Positions 7,994-16,300 of a stretch of 26,475 nt of DNA are shown here, piece by piece. Within the stretch, counting starts at the first letter, position 1. Each line of letters opens with the position of its first letter. Origin of the DNA: Streptomyces sp. NRRL F-6676 (GTDB lineage: Bacteria > Actinomycetota > Actinomycetes > Streptomycetales > Streptomycetaceae); NCBI RefSeq assembly GCF_000725625.1, contig NZ_JOHS01000071.1, positions 1 to 26,475 on the forward strand, written 5' to 3'. The notes beneath the pieces were generated by a model. The model saw only the letters and a list, made by a program, of their open reading frames with translations. It was not told the origin of the DNA and did not search any database. A program made the position numbers and the translations under genes.

Positions 7994-9724
7994 ATGGCTG
8001 CTGAGTCCCCGTCCTCGTCGTCTCCGTACACGCCGTTCGCCCTTCCCGTGCTGCCGCTCGATGATGAGGTCGTGCTGCCGGGCATGGTGGTGCCGCTGGA
8101 CCTGAGTGATTCCGACGTACGCGCCGCCGTGGAGGCCGCGCAGGCCGCCGTCGGTGCGAGTCCCGGGAAGCCGCGCGTGCTGCTCGTGCCGCGCGTCGAC
8201 GGCACCTACGCCGGCACCGGTGTCCTCGGCACCGTCGAGCAGGTCGGCCGGCTCGCGGACGGCGACCCCGGCGCCCTCGTCCGGGCCCGGAGCCGCGTAC
8301 GGATCGGCGCCGGCACGACCGGCCCCGGCGCCGCGCTCTGGGTGGAGGGCACCCGCGTCGAGGAGACCGTCCCCGATCCGCTGCCCGGCCAGGTCACCGA
8401 GCTGATGAAGGAGTACAAGGCGCTCGCCACCGCGTGGCTGCGCAAGCGCGGTGCCTGGCAGGTCGTCGACCGGGTGCAGGCCATCGACGACGTGTCCGCG
8501 CTCGCCGACAACTCCGGTTACTCGCCCTTCCTGACCACCGAGCAGAAGGTGGAACTGCTGGAGACCGCCGACCCGGTCGCCCGGCTCAAGCTCGCCACCC
8601 AGCAGCTGCGCGACCACCTCGCCGAGCAGGACGTCGCCGAGACGATCGCCAAGGACGTCCAGGAGGGCGTCGACAAGCAGCAGCGCGAGTTCCTGCTGCG
8701 CCGTCAGCTCGAAGCCGTCCGCAAGGAACTGCGCGAGATCAACGGGGAGAAGGACGGCGAGGAGTCCGACGACTACCGCGCCCGCGTCGAGGCCGCCGAC
8801 CTGCCCGAGAAGGTCCGCGAGGCCGCGCTCAAGGAGGTCGACAAGCTGGAGCGGTCCAGCGACCAGTCCCCCGAGGGCTCCTGGATCCGCACCTGGCTGG
8901 ACACCGTCCTCGAACTGCCCTGGAACACCCGCACCGAGGACGCCTACGACATCCAGGGCGCCAAGGCGGTGCTCGACGCCGAGCACTCCGGCCTTCAGGA
9001 CGTCAAGGAGCGGATCACCGAGTACCTCGCGGTGCGCAAGCGCCGTACCGACCGCGGGCTCGGAGTGATCGGCGGCCGGCGCGGCGGTGCCGTGCTCGCG
9101 CTGGTCGGCCCGCCCGGGGTCGGCAAGACCTCGCTCGGCGAGAGCGTCGCCCACGCGATGGGGCGCGAGTTCGTCCGGGTCGCGCTCGGCGGTGTGCGGG
9201 ACGAGGCGGAGATCCGCGGCCACCGGCGTACGTACGTCGGCGCGCTGCCCGGCCGCATCGTACGGGCGATCAAGGAGGCGGGGTCCATGAACCCCGTCGT
9301 CCTCCTCGACGAGATCGACAAGGTCGGCTCCGACTTCCGGGGCGACCCGGCCGCGGCCCTCCTCGAAGTCCTCGACCCCGCGCAGAACCACACCTTCCGG
9401 GACCACTACCTGGAGGTCGAGCTCGACCTGAGCGACGTCGTCTTCCTGGCCACCGCCAACGTGCTGGAGGCCATTCCGGAGGCGCTGCTCGACCGGATGG
9501 AACTGGTCCGGCTCGACGGCTACACGGAGGACGAGAAGGTCGTCATCGCCCGCGACCACCTGCTTCCGCGCCAGCTGGAGCGGGCGGGTCTCGCCGCCGA
9601 GGAGGTCACGATCGACGAGGGCGCGCTGCGCCGGCTGGCCGGGGAGTACACCCGCGAGGCGGGCGTGCGCACCCTGGAGCGGTCGATCGCCCGGCTGCTG
9701 CGGAAGGTCGCGGCCCAGCACTAA
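7994..9724 (+). CDS. lon: Lon protease N-terminal and AAA+ ATPase part, ended by an in-frame TAA
   Basis: A 576-residue product equal to the first part of an ATP-dependent Lon protease, which normally runs to about 800-810 residues. Order: N-terminal substrate-binding domain (about 14-210), a helical linker (about 215-340), and the AAA+ module with Walker A GPPGVGKT (372-379), Walker B VVLLDEIDK with Asp439 and Glu440, and the small lid domain to about 574. ATG at 7994 has AGAGGAAG four bases upstream. The stop TAA (9722-9724) falls right after RLLRKVAAQH. The same frame then continues without interruption as the protease domain, so the gene is one lon with a single nonsense codon. If this is real, the product could bind ATP and substrate but could not degrade it. 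Sequencing error or a recent mutation are the main alternatives. The operator upstream is intact. Confidence 0.9.
   Translation: MAAESPSSSSPYTPFALPVLPLDDEVVLPGMVVPLDLSDSDVRAAVEAAQAAVGASPGKPRVLLVPRVDGTYAGTGVLGTVEQVGRLADGDPGALVRARSRVRIGAGTTGPGAALWVEGTRVEETVPDPLPGQVTELMKEYKALATAWLRKRGAWQVVDRVQAIDDVSALADNSGYSPFLTTEQKVELLETADPVARLKLATQQLRDHLAEQDVAETIAKDVQEGVDKQQREFLLRRQLEAVRKELREINGEKDGEESDDYRARVEAADLPEKVREAALKEVDKLERSSDQSPEGSWIRTWLDTVLELPWNTRTEDAYDIQGAKAVLDAEHSGLQDVKERITEYLAVRKRRTDRGLGVIGGRRGGAVLALVGPPGVGKTSLGESVAHAMGREFVRVALGGVRDEAEIRGHRRTYVGALPGRIVRAIKEAGSMNPVVLLDEIDKVGSDFRGDPAAALLEVLDPAQNHTFRDHYLEVELDLSDVVFLATANVLEAIPEALLDRMELVRLDGYTEDEKVVIARDHLLPRQLERAGLAAEEVTIDEGALRRLAGEYTREAGVRTLERSIARLLRKVAAQH
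9722..9724 (+). other. lon: In-frame nonsense codon TAA splitting lon
   Basis: The reading frame of 7994 continues without any other stop from 9725 to TGA 10424-10426, so the whole would be 810 sense or interrupted codons with codon 577 = TAA. TAA is the rarest stop in high-GC Streptomyces and is one base away from GAA (Glu) or CAA (Gln). Both are plausible ancestral residues in the hydrophilic linker that follows (LGERELPF). Confidence 0.9.
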
Positions 9725-9796
9725 CTGGGGGAGCGCGAGCTGCCGTTCACGGTCGGCGCGGACGATCTGCGTGCGCTGATCGGGCGGCCGCACCAC

Positions 9797-10426
9797 GTGC
9801 CCGAGTCCGCCCAGGACCCGGCCGAGCGGCGCACCGCCGTGCCGGGGGTCGCGACCGGGCTCGCGGTCACCGGGGCGGGGGGTGACGTTCTCTTCGTGGA
9901 GGCGTCGCTGGCCGATCCGGAGACGGGGGCGGCGGGGCTGACGCTGACCGGGCAGCTCGGTGACGTGATGAAGGAGTCGGCGCAGATCGCGCTGAGCTTC
10001 CTGCGGTCGCACGGGGCGGAGCTGGAACTGCCGGTGGGCGACCTCAAGGACCGGGGCGTGCACATTCACTTCCCGGCGGGGGCCGTACCGAAGGACGGGC
10101 CGAGCGCCGGCGTCACGATGACCACCGCGTTGGCCTCCCTGCTGAGCGGGCGGCTCGTGCGGACGGATGTGGCGATGACGGGGGAGGTGTCGTTGACCGG
10201 GCGGGTGCTGCCGATCGGGGGTGTGAAGCAGAAGTTGCTCGCGGCGCATCGGGCGGGGGTGACGACGGTGATCATCCCGAAGCGGAACGAGGCGGATCTG
10301 GATGATGTGCCGGCGGAGGTGCTGGCCAAGCTGGAGGTGCATCCGGTGACGGATGTGCGGCAGGTGCTGGAGCTGGCGCTGGCGCCCGCGGATGTCTCTC
10401 GGGATGCGGTGCCGGTGGCTGCGTGA
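9797..10426 (+). CDS. lon: Lon protease C-terminal proteolytic domain (detached)
   Basis: The downstream half of lon, open in the same frame from 9725 to TGA 10426; the first usual start codon after the stop is GTG at 9797, giving 209 residues. It holds the complete Lon peptidase domain: TGQLGDVMKESAQIALSFLR, the catalytic-serine motif PKDGPSAGVTM and the catalytic-lysine motif LPIGGVKQKLLAAHRAG. In numbering of the full frame these are Ser704 and Lys747, and their 43-residue spacing equals that of Ser679/Lys722 in E. coli Lon. No good Shine-Dalgarno precedes 9797. GGGGGAG at 9727-9733 lies before a CTG codon at 9740, so any translation by reinitiation is uncertain. Without expression it is the dead 3' half of a pseudogene; if expressed it would be a free Lon peptidase domain. 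Confidence 0.8.
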   Translation: MPESAQDPAERRTAVPGVATGLAVTGAGGDVLFVEASLADPETGAAGLTLTGQLGDVMKESAQIALSFLRSHGAELELPVGDLKDRGVHIHFPAGAVPKDGPSAGVTMTTALASLLSGRLVRTDVAMTGEVSLTGRVLPIGGVKQKLLAAHRAGVTTVIIPKRNEADLDDVPAEVLAKLEVHPVTDVRQVLELALAPADVSRDAVPVAA

Positions 10427-10448
10427 GGGGTGGGGTGGGCGCGGCGGG

Positions 10449-10572
10449 GGAGTTTTTCGCCCCCGCCGCCCCTTCCCGTCCCAACCCGGGGCCTCCGCCC
10501 CCGGACCCCCGGGGTGTGCGGGTGGGTGGGGGCTTGTCGCGCAGTTTCCCGCGCCCCTTCAGGGCGCGGTGT
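10449..10572 (+). repeat. Dispersed intergenic repeat, copy downstream of lon
   Basis: It repeats the copy upstream of lon in order and orientation: TTTTTCGCCCCCGCCGCCCC (about 10454), a GC hairpin around CCGGGGCCTCCGCCCCCGG (about 10493-10512), then CGCGCAGTTTCCCGCGCC and the perfect 7-bp stem CGCGCCC-CTTCA-GGGCGCG (10550-10568). Lying between the converging ends of lon and the lysozyme gene, its hairpins probably serve as a bidirectional terminator. Confidence 0.7.
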
Positions 10573-10576
10573 GCTC

Positions 10577-11389
10577 TCAGCCGTTGGCCAGGGCCTGGAC
10601 CCTGTCCAGGGCGCCGTTGAATTTGTCGTGGTCGCCCACCGTGGGGCCGGAGGACGTGTACTGCCACATGGTCTGGAAGGACCAGCCGGCGGGGAGGGTG
10701 CCGGGTGTGGAGGCGTAGCGGGCTATCCACAGGGGGTTGGCGGTGGCGAAGCCGGCGTAGTCGCCGGTGCACTGCGTCCACCAGCTCGTGGCCGTGTAGA
10801 TGACGGCGTCCCGGCCGGTGCGGGACTTGTAGCGGTTCAGGAAGTCGCGGATCCAGCTCACCATCCCGCTCGCCGACTTGCCGTAGCAGGCCGCCCCGTA
10901 CGGGTTCCACTCGATGTCCAGCGTCCCCGGCAGCGTCTTGCCGTCGCGGGACCAGCCGCCGCCGTGGTCGACGAAGTAGTCGGCCTGGGCGGCGCCGGTC
11001 GTCGTGTCGGGCGTCGCGAAGTGGTACGCGCCGCGGATCATGCCGACGTCGTACGAGCCGTTGTACTGCTGGGCGAAGGAGGGGTTCGTGTAGTACGTGC
11101 CCTCCGTCGCCTTCGTGTAGGCCCACCGCACGCCGCTGCTCCACAGGGTGGACCAGGCCACGTTCCCCTGGTGGCCGGAGACGTCCACGCCCTCGGTCTG
11201 CGCGGCGGCGGTGGGGGCCGGGGTGCCGTCCCCTCCGTCGTGGGCGAGGACGCCCATGCCCATGTGGGCGGTGCCGCGGGCGGGGGTGCCGGCGGCGTCG
11301 GCGGGATGGACGGCGAGCAGCGGCAGCGCGGTGAGCGCGAGCGCCGCGGCGAGCAGGCGGGCGCCCGCTCTCTTCTTGTGCACGGGCAT
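10577..11389 (-). CDS. Secreted GH25 lysozyme (N-acetylmuramidase)
   Basis: A 270-residue exported muramidase that would cut the MurNAc-GlcNAc bond of peptidoglycan. The N-terminus is a typical signal peptide: positive MPVHKKR, hydrophobic core LLAAALALTALPLL and a likely cut after AVHPADA (about residue 32). A low-complexity stretch (34-65) precedes the GH25 domain (about 66-265). The catalytic pattern is visible: Asp69 in GVDVSGHQG, and the pair Asp158/Glu160 in LDIEWNP; the conserved YTKATEGTYY and IRGAYHF strands are also present. The catalytic domain resembles Streptomyces cellosyl/M1-type lysozymes, which can also lack O-acetyl sensitivity. No cell-wall-binding repeats follow. ATG at 11387-11389 has GGAGG upstream. 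It is divergent from the MarR gene, which may control it. Confidence 0.93.
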   Translation of the reverse strand: MPVHKKRAGARLLAAALALTALPLLAVHPADAAGTPARGTAHMGMGVLAHDGGDGTPAPTAAAQTEGVDVSGHQGNVAWSTLWSSGVRWAYTKATEGTYYTNPSFAQQYNGSYDVGMIRGAYHFATPDTTTGAAQADYFVDHGGGWSRDGKTLPGTLDIEWNPYGAACYGKSASGMVSWIRDFLNRYKSRTGRDAVIYTATSWWTQCTGDYAGFATANPLWIARYASTPGTLPAGWSFQTMWQYTSSGPTVGDHDKFNGALDRVQALANG

Positions 11390-11425
11390 GACTGCCTCCG
11401 AGTGGGGTCGGTGGTCCGGCGTTCA

Positions 11426-11436
11426 CTGCCTGGCAG
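11426..11436. promoter_or_regulatory. Small dyad upstream of the lysozyme gene
   Basis: CTGCC-T-GGCAG is a perfect 11-base dyad 37 bases upstream of the lysozyme start. It may be an operator half of the divergent promoter region, but at this length and base composition chance is possible. Confidence 0.25.
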
Positions 11437-11455
11437 GTCCTGGCGGCACGGGACG

Positions 11456-11510
11456 CTACGCACGTAGACCCGGGCGGGGAAGGGGGGCCGGAGGCTGCCG
11501 TTGGTCTACG
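11456..11510. promoter_or_regulatory. Candidate MarR operator cluster (CTACG/CGTAG dyads)
   Basis: CTACG-CA-CGTAG (11456-11467) is a 12-base palindrome. The 8-base arm CGTAGACC (11463-11470) overlaps it and is repeated inverted as GGTCTACG (11503-11510), 40 bases centre to centre. Both lie in the 205-base region between the divergent lysozyme and MarR genes. MarR proteins usually bind palindromes between such gene pairs. That role is inferred from position. Confidence 0.4.
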
Positions 11511-11594
11511 CCTGCGAAATACTGGCGGAACTGCGGCAACGGCCACGCGTGGCGGAAACTTTCAGTACGGCGAAACCAGCTCGGGAGTGCTGAC

Positions 11595-12119
11595 GTGCAC
11601 GAGGACGGAACCAGAGAGGGCGGGTCCGGCACCGTCCGGGCGGCGCCGGTGTCCGACGGTGAGCAGGCGCCGCCGGAATTCCTCGCCCTGGAGCGGGAGT
11701 TGACCATGCTGATGCGGCGTGCCAGGGCCCAGCAGGGCGAGATGGCGCGCGAGGTCCACCCCGATCTGGAGCCCGCCGCGTACGGGCTGCTCGTACGGCT
11801 CGAGGAGTGCGGCCGGCAGCGGGCGACGGATCTCGCGGCGTTCGTCGGGGTGGGCAAGGCGACGATGTCCCGCCAGCTGCGGGCGCTGGAGGAACTCGGC
11901 CTCGTCGCCCGCGAACCGGACCCCGCGGACGGCCGCGCCTGGCTCGTCCACCTCACGGAGGAGGGCGGCCGGCGGGTCGCGCGCGTACGGGTGGCGCGGC
12001 GGGCGCGGTATGTGCGCAAGCTCGCGCACTGGGACGCGCGGGAGGTGGCCGAGCTGGCAAGGCTGCTGCGGGAGTTGAACCTGGGTATCACGGGGTGGGA
12101 GGAAGACAGCGCCCCATAG
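11595..12119 (+). CDS. MarR-family transcriptional regulator
   Basis: A 174-residue winged-helix regulator. After a variable N-terminus (1-27) comes a helical dimerisation segment (ALERELTMLMRRARAQQGEMA). The DNA-binding core follows: AAYGLLVRLEECGRQRATDLAAFVGVGKATMSRQLRALEELGLVAREPDPADGRA with the recognition helix at about 85-97 and the beta-wing residues DPADGR at 109-114, then a C-terminal helix pair. I chose GTG at 11595-11597 because GGGAG lies seven bases upstream and the longer open frame overlaps the lysozyme gene. It is divergent from the GH25 lysozyme and could repress it and itself through the dyads in between. The ligand is unknown; there is no cysteine pattern typical of OhrR. 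Confidence 0.9.
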   Translation: MHEDGTREGGSGTVRAAPVSDGEQAPPEFLALERELTMLMRRARAQQGEMAREVHPDLEPAAYGLLVRLEECGRQRATDLAAFVGVGKATMSRQLRALEELGLVAREPDPADGRAWLVHLTEEGGRRVARVRVARRARYVRKLAHWDAREVAELARLLRELNLGITGWEEDSAP

Positions 12120-12203
12120 CTCGGGGGTACGGGTCGCCGGGCGGCTGCGGGTGGATTCGTGGTTGCTCGCGCCCACGCGGCGAAGGGGCGGGGGCGGAAC
12201 CCC
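12120..12203. other. Convergent spacer with repeat-like sequence
   Basis: This 84-base spacer separates the converging MarR and PP2C-like genes. It contains GTTGCTCGCGCCCACGCGGC, which resembles sequence common in Streptomyces spacers. AGGGG and CCCCT arms (12183-12203) could form a weak terminator. Confidence 0.35.
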
Positions 12204-12992
12204 TCACAGCTCCACGAACACCACCGTCGCGTCGTCGTGCGTCTTCGCCGAGCCCAACCGGGCGCGCGCCTCCGCATCGCCGTGCTCCAACTCCCGCACC
12301 CGCTCCACCAACGCCCCCGCACCCTCCCTCCTGAGCACCCCGAACAGTTCCCCCCACTCACCCTCCCCGAAGGTCTCCACCCACCGCCCCGCCCCGTCCG
12401 TCAGGCCGGCCAGCGCCCGGACGGACCCCCGCGGCACCATCCCGCTCACCGCCCGCTCCGCCACACCCGGATCCGCCGCCGCCGTGAAGAAGCCGCCCTC
12501 CTTGTTGCGCAGCGTCCCGTCCACCACCGCCGCCGAGGCGAGCGCCGCGCGCGGCAGACGGGCCAGGCGGTCGTCCAGGACCGGCGTCACCGCGCCGTCC
12601 GGCGACTCAAGGAGCAGCACCGCGTCGCACAGGACCAGGTACTCCACCACCGCTTCGTCCCAGCGCGCCACCGCCACGGTTGCCTGTGGCGTGCGCGGGT
12701 GAGAAAGGTCACAGGTCGTGGCATGTGCGTCCGCCGTGCGGGAAATCGCCGCGGACAGCACCTGTGGCAGCGACAGATCCCGCCGGGAAACGGACAGTTC
12801 GGTCAGGGCGCCGCCCAGCCGCGCACAGAACCACGGCACGGAGTGCGTACAGCCCGGCTCGGCCGCCGGCGGCGTCACCCCGTCCAGTACCGCCAGCGCG
12901 CCGCCCTGTCCCGAGGCGGGCAGGGCGAGGGCGGCGAAGTCCTCGTTGGGACGGCCGGGGCCGGCGGGTTCCGAGATCAGTTCCGTACGCAT
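12204..12992 (-). CDS. PP2C-like protein phosphatase domain protein
   Basis: A 262-residue soluble protein resembling the PP2C (PPM) fold, which hydrolyses phospho-Ser/Thr using two metal ions. Visible elements are RPNEDF (14-19, Asp18 as first metal ligand), LAVLDGVTPP (Asp37-Gly38), VEYLVLCDAVLLLESPDG (where classical enzymes have the GDSR strand) and the C-terminal THDDATVVFVEL (Asp253/Asp254). The core acidic residues are therefore kept, but the family motifs are degenerate, so activity should not be assumed. I chose ATG at 12990-12992 (MRTELISEP) because homologues I recall start there; no strong Shine-Dalgarno is present and an upstream ATG at about 13040 is possible. It is divergent from the conservon sensor gene. 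Confidence 0.75.
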   Translation of the reverse strand: MRTELISEPAGPGRPNEDFAALALPASGQGGALAVLDGVTPPAAEPGCTHSVPWFCARLGGALTELSVSRRDLSLPQVLSAAISRTADAHATTCDLSHPRTPQATVAVARWDEAVVEYLVLCDAVLLLESPDGAVTPVLDDRLARLPRAALASAAVVDGTLRNKEGGFFTAAADPGVAERAVSGMVPRGSVRALAGLTDGAGRWVETFGEGEWGELFGVLRREGAGALVERVRELEHGDAEARARLGSAKTHDDATVVFVEL

Positions 12993-13348
12993 CCGGCCAG
13001 TCTGCACGAGCCCTTCACAGGGTTCACAAAAGCCCGTCATTCGCCGCCGGACGGGCGCGGACCTCCGCTCCCGCCGCCGGGTTTGGCACCGATTGACGGG
13101 ATCCGGTGAAGCGTGGCGGCGAATAGTGCCAAAGCACGGCCCCGACGTCCAACCGGCCCGCCGTGCACCGCCGTGGCACACGCCGGAGGAACTTGCCCGC
13201 CAACTCCCCGCCGGGGTTCACTCCTTCGGGTGGCGGGCCGGGCGAAGTGGGGCCACTGCCCAGCGCCACTGGGAGGGTCGGGAGCCGTACCGGGACGACC
13301 CGCCCCCGTGACGGGACGTCGTCCGGGCCCTTGGTAGACGAGTCAGGA
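12993..13348. other. Divergent intergenic region between PP2C-like gene and cvnA
   Basis: This 356-base region must hold promoters for both divergent genes. It contains the inverted pair at 13082-13133, a TTGACG at 13093-13098 that looks like a -35 element but lacks a good -10 at normal distance, and the short GC dyad CCCCGCCGGGG near 13206. No open frame with coding character was seen. Confidence 0.5.
13082..13133. promoter_or_regulatory. Widely spaced inverted repeat TTTGGCAC...GTGCCAAA
   Basis: TTTGGCAC (13082-13089) and GTGCCAAA (13126-13133) are perfect 8-base inverted arms, 44 bases centre to centre, about four helical turns. A TTGACG hexamer lies between them. They could be two half-sites or two sites for a cooperative or looping regulator of the PP2C/conservon pair. 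The regulator is unknown. Confidence 0.35.
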
Positions 13349-16300
13349 ATGCGAGCACCGGTGCAGAAAACGCGGCCTCGGCGCCCAGGCAAGCAGACGC
13401 CTCCCGCACAGGACGGCGCCTCCTCCGAGTCCGTGGGAAGGGGACGGCCCACGCACGTCCGCAACCGGCTGATCGTCGCGGTGGCCGTGGTGGCCGCCGC
13501 CGTCGCCGGTGCCGGCGCGCCGAGCGTCGTCGCCGCCTCGGGCGACCTCAACGACTCCCAGAGCCTCGTCACGCTCAACGCCCAGACGCGCGACGCGCTC
13601 TCCCTCGCGCACTCCCTGGCCGACGAACGCGACCAGGTCACCGTCTTCGTCGCCGCCGGACGTCCCAAGTCCAAGGCGCCCGGCGAGCAGCAGAGCGCCC
13701 GCGTCGACCGGCAGATCGAGGAACTGCGCGCCGACTCCGACCTCCCCGCCGGGCTGCGCACCGCCCTCGACGACGTCGCCGCCGTCCGCCGGGCCGCCCT
13801 CACCGGCAAGAGCGGCGCCCTCGACACCCACCGCGCCTACACCGACGCCCTCGGCGAACTCCACGCACTGGCCGAGGAGCTCGCCGAGAAGATGCCGCCC
13901 CGGGCCGGCTCCGGCGACCACGCGCTCGCCTCGCTCGACACCGCCGTCCAGCAGGCCGGCGCCGCCCGCGGGCTGCTGCTGGCCGCGCTCGCCGTCCCGC
14001 ACGGCACGCGGACCGTCATCGACCCGGTCACCGGGCTGCCGACCACGACCAGCACCGCCACGGCCGCCGAGGCCAAGCAGCGCGACGCGCTCAGCGCCGC
14101 GGCCCAGCAGGCCGACGTTCGCTCCGACGCCGCCGTCGCCGGGTTCCGCGCCACCGCGACCGGCGCCGCGAAGAACACGTACGACACCACCGTCACCGGG
14201 CCCGAGGTCGCCACCGCCGAGAAGTACCTGGCGAGCCTCACCGACCAGCCCACCCTCTCCGACAGCGACCTCGGCACCAGCGGCACCAAGCTGGAGACGG
14301 CCCTGTCCGCCCGCATCGACGCGATGCGGGGCGCCGAGTCCTCCCTCTACGAGCACCGCGGCACGGACCTCGAACAGCTGCGCGACGACGATGTCACCGC
14401 GCTGGAGATCCGCATCGCCGTCCTCGGCGCGCTCGTCCTCCTCGCCGTCGCGATCGCCACCGCGCTCGCCCGCAGTCTCACCCGGCCGCTCGCCGTGCTC
14501 CGCAAGGGCTCCGCGCGGCTGGCCGCTGACCCGGCCGCGGAGGAGCCGGTCAAGTTCACCGGCCGCAACGACGAGTTCGCGCAGGTCGTCCGCTCCGTCA
14601 ACGCGCTGCACGCGCACGCCGTCGCCCTCCAGAGCCGCGTCGGCACGCTGGAGAGCGACCGCAAGCACCTCATCGACAAGCGGCAGTCCGTCGCCGACGA
14701 GCGGCAGCGGCTGCGCGCCGAACTCGACGCGGCCGGCCGGCAGTTGGAGCAGGCCCGCAGCAGCATCCACGGCACGTTCGTCAACCTCGCGCTGCGCACG
14801 CTCGCCCTCGTGGAGCGCCAGCTCGGCGTCATCGAGGGGCTGGAGGAGCGCGAGCAGGACCCCGAGCGGCTCGGCACGCTCTTCAAGCTCGACCACCTCG
14901 CCACCGTCATGCGCCGGCACAGCGAGAACCTCCTCGTCCTCGCCGGCGCGGAGCACGGGCAGCAGCACGCCGGGCCCGTGCCGCTGGTCGACGTGGTGCG
15001 GGCCGCCGTCAGCGAGATCGAGCGGTACGACCGCGTCCGCATCGCCGCGCTGCCGCCGCACGCGCATGTCACCGGGTTCGCCGCGGACGACCTCTCGCAC
15101 CTCCTCGCCGAACTGCTGGAGAACGCCACGTCGTTCTCGCCGCCGGACGCGCCCGTGGAGGTGTCCGGCTGGCTGCTGGAGAACGGCGAGGTCATGCTCT
15201 CCGTCCAGGACGAGGGCATCGGCATCACCCCCGACCGGCTGACCCGGCTCAACGCCCGGCTCACCGACTTCGACCCCGCACAGCCGTACGTGACGGAGGA
15301 CGGCGAAGGCCTCGGGCTCGGCCTGTACGTCGTCGCCCGGCTCGCCCACCGGCACGGGGTGCGGGTGCGGCTGCGCGGGCAGCAGCAGAGCGGCAGCACG
15401 GTCGTCGTGGTGCTGCCGGAGGCGCTGATGGCCGGCGCGGAGGCGACGGCGGTCGCCGCGCCCTCGGCAGCCTCCGGTACGGAGGCGCTGCGGCTGCCGG
15501 GTGCAGGCGCCGAGGCCAACGGCAACGTCCTGCCGCACCGCCAACGCCTCACGGCCCCCGAACCGCCCGGCGACGAGGACCCCCTGATCGCGGCGGCGGA
15601 AGCGACGATCCGCGCGCAGGAGGCGGAGACGGCGGCGGATGCGGCGGCAGAGGCCGCGGCGGCGGACCCGGGCGAGCCCGGCGCCACGGACGCCGCGGCC
15701 CCCTCGGGCGCGCCCAGGACGACGGCCGCCCCGGCCACCGCGGCCACGGAGGACGTACGGCACGGCGGGGCCGCCGAGCACGGCGGGACTGCCGGGGACG
15801 GCGGGACTGCCGGGGACGGCGGGACTGCCGCAGGTGGCCGTGCCACCGAGCATGGCGGTGCCATCGAGTACGGCGGAGCCGCCGATGACGGCGAGGCCGC
15901 CGAGGGCCGCGCCCCCGTACGGCACGACGTAACCGACGACGACGCCGACGTACGGCACGGCGGAGCCGCCGAGGACGACGGCACCGTGTGGCACGACGGC
16001 ACCGTGCGGCACGACGGGCCCGCCGGACACGACGGCACCCCCGAAGGCGGTGGCGCCGCGCGACGCGACAGCCAGGGCGCCGTCGTGCCCGGGGCGAGGT
16101 CCGGGCCGGACGCCGAGGGCGTCACCCCGGAGACGACCATGGAGCTGCTCGCGCCGACGCCCCCGGCGGAGCCGGCCCAGGACGCGCAGGACGCCCAGGA
16201 CCCCCGGGGCCACTCCGCCCAGCCGCCCTCCGGGCCGACCGTCGGCGAGTTCCCGGCCGGTGCGCCCGGTGCCGGAGCCCGTGGCGGCGGGCCCTACTCC

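Noticed and set aside
9722..9724. Programmed recoding of the lon TAA
   Set aside because: No known readthrough context, no selenocysteine-type element, and UAA is the least leaky stop. A nonsense mutation or error is simpler.
7748..10342. An 864-codon open frame opposite lon
   Set aside because: It is antisense to the recognisable Lon motifs and has the composition of a codon shadow.
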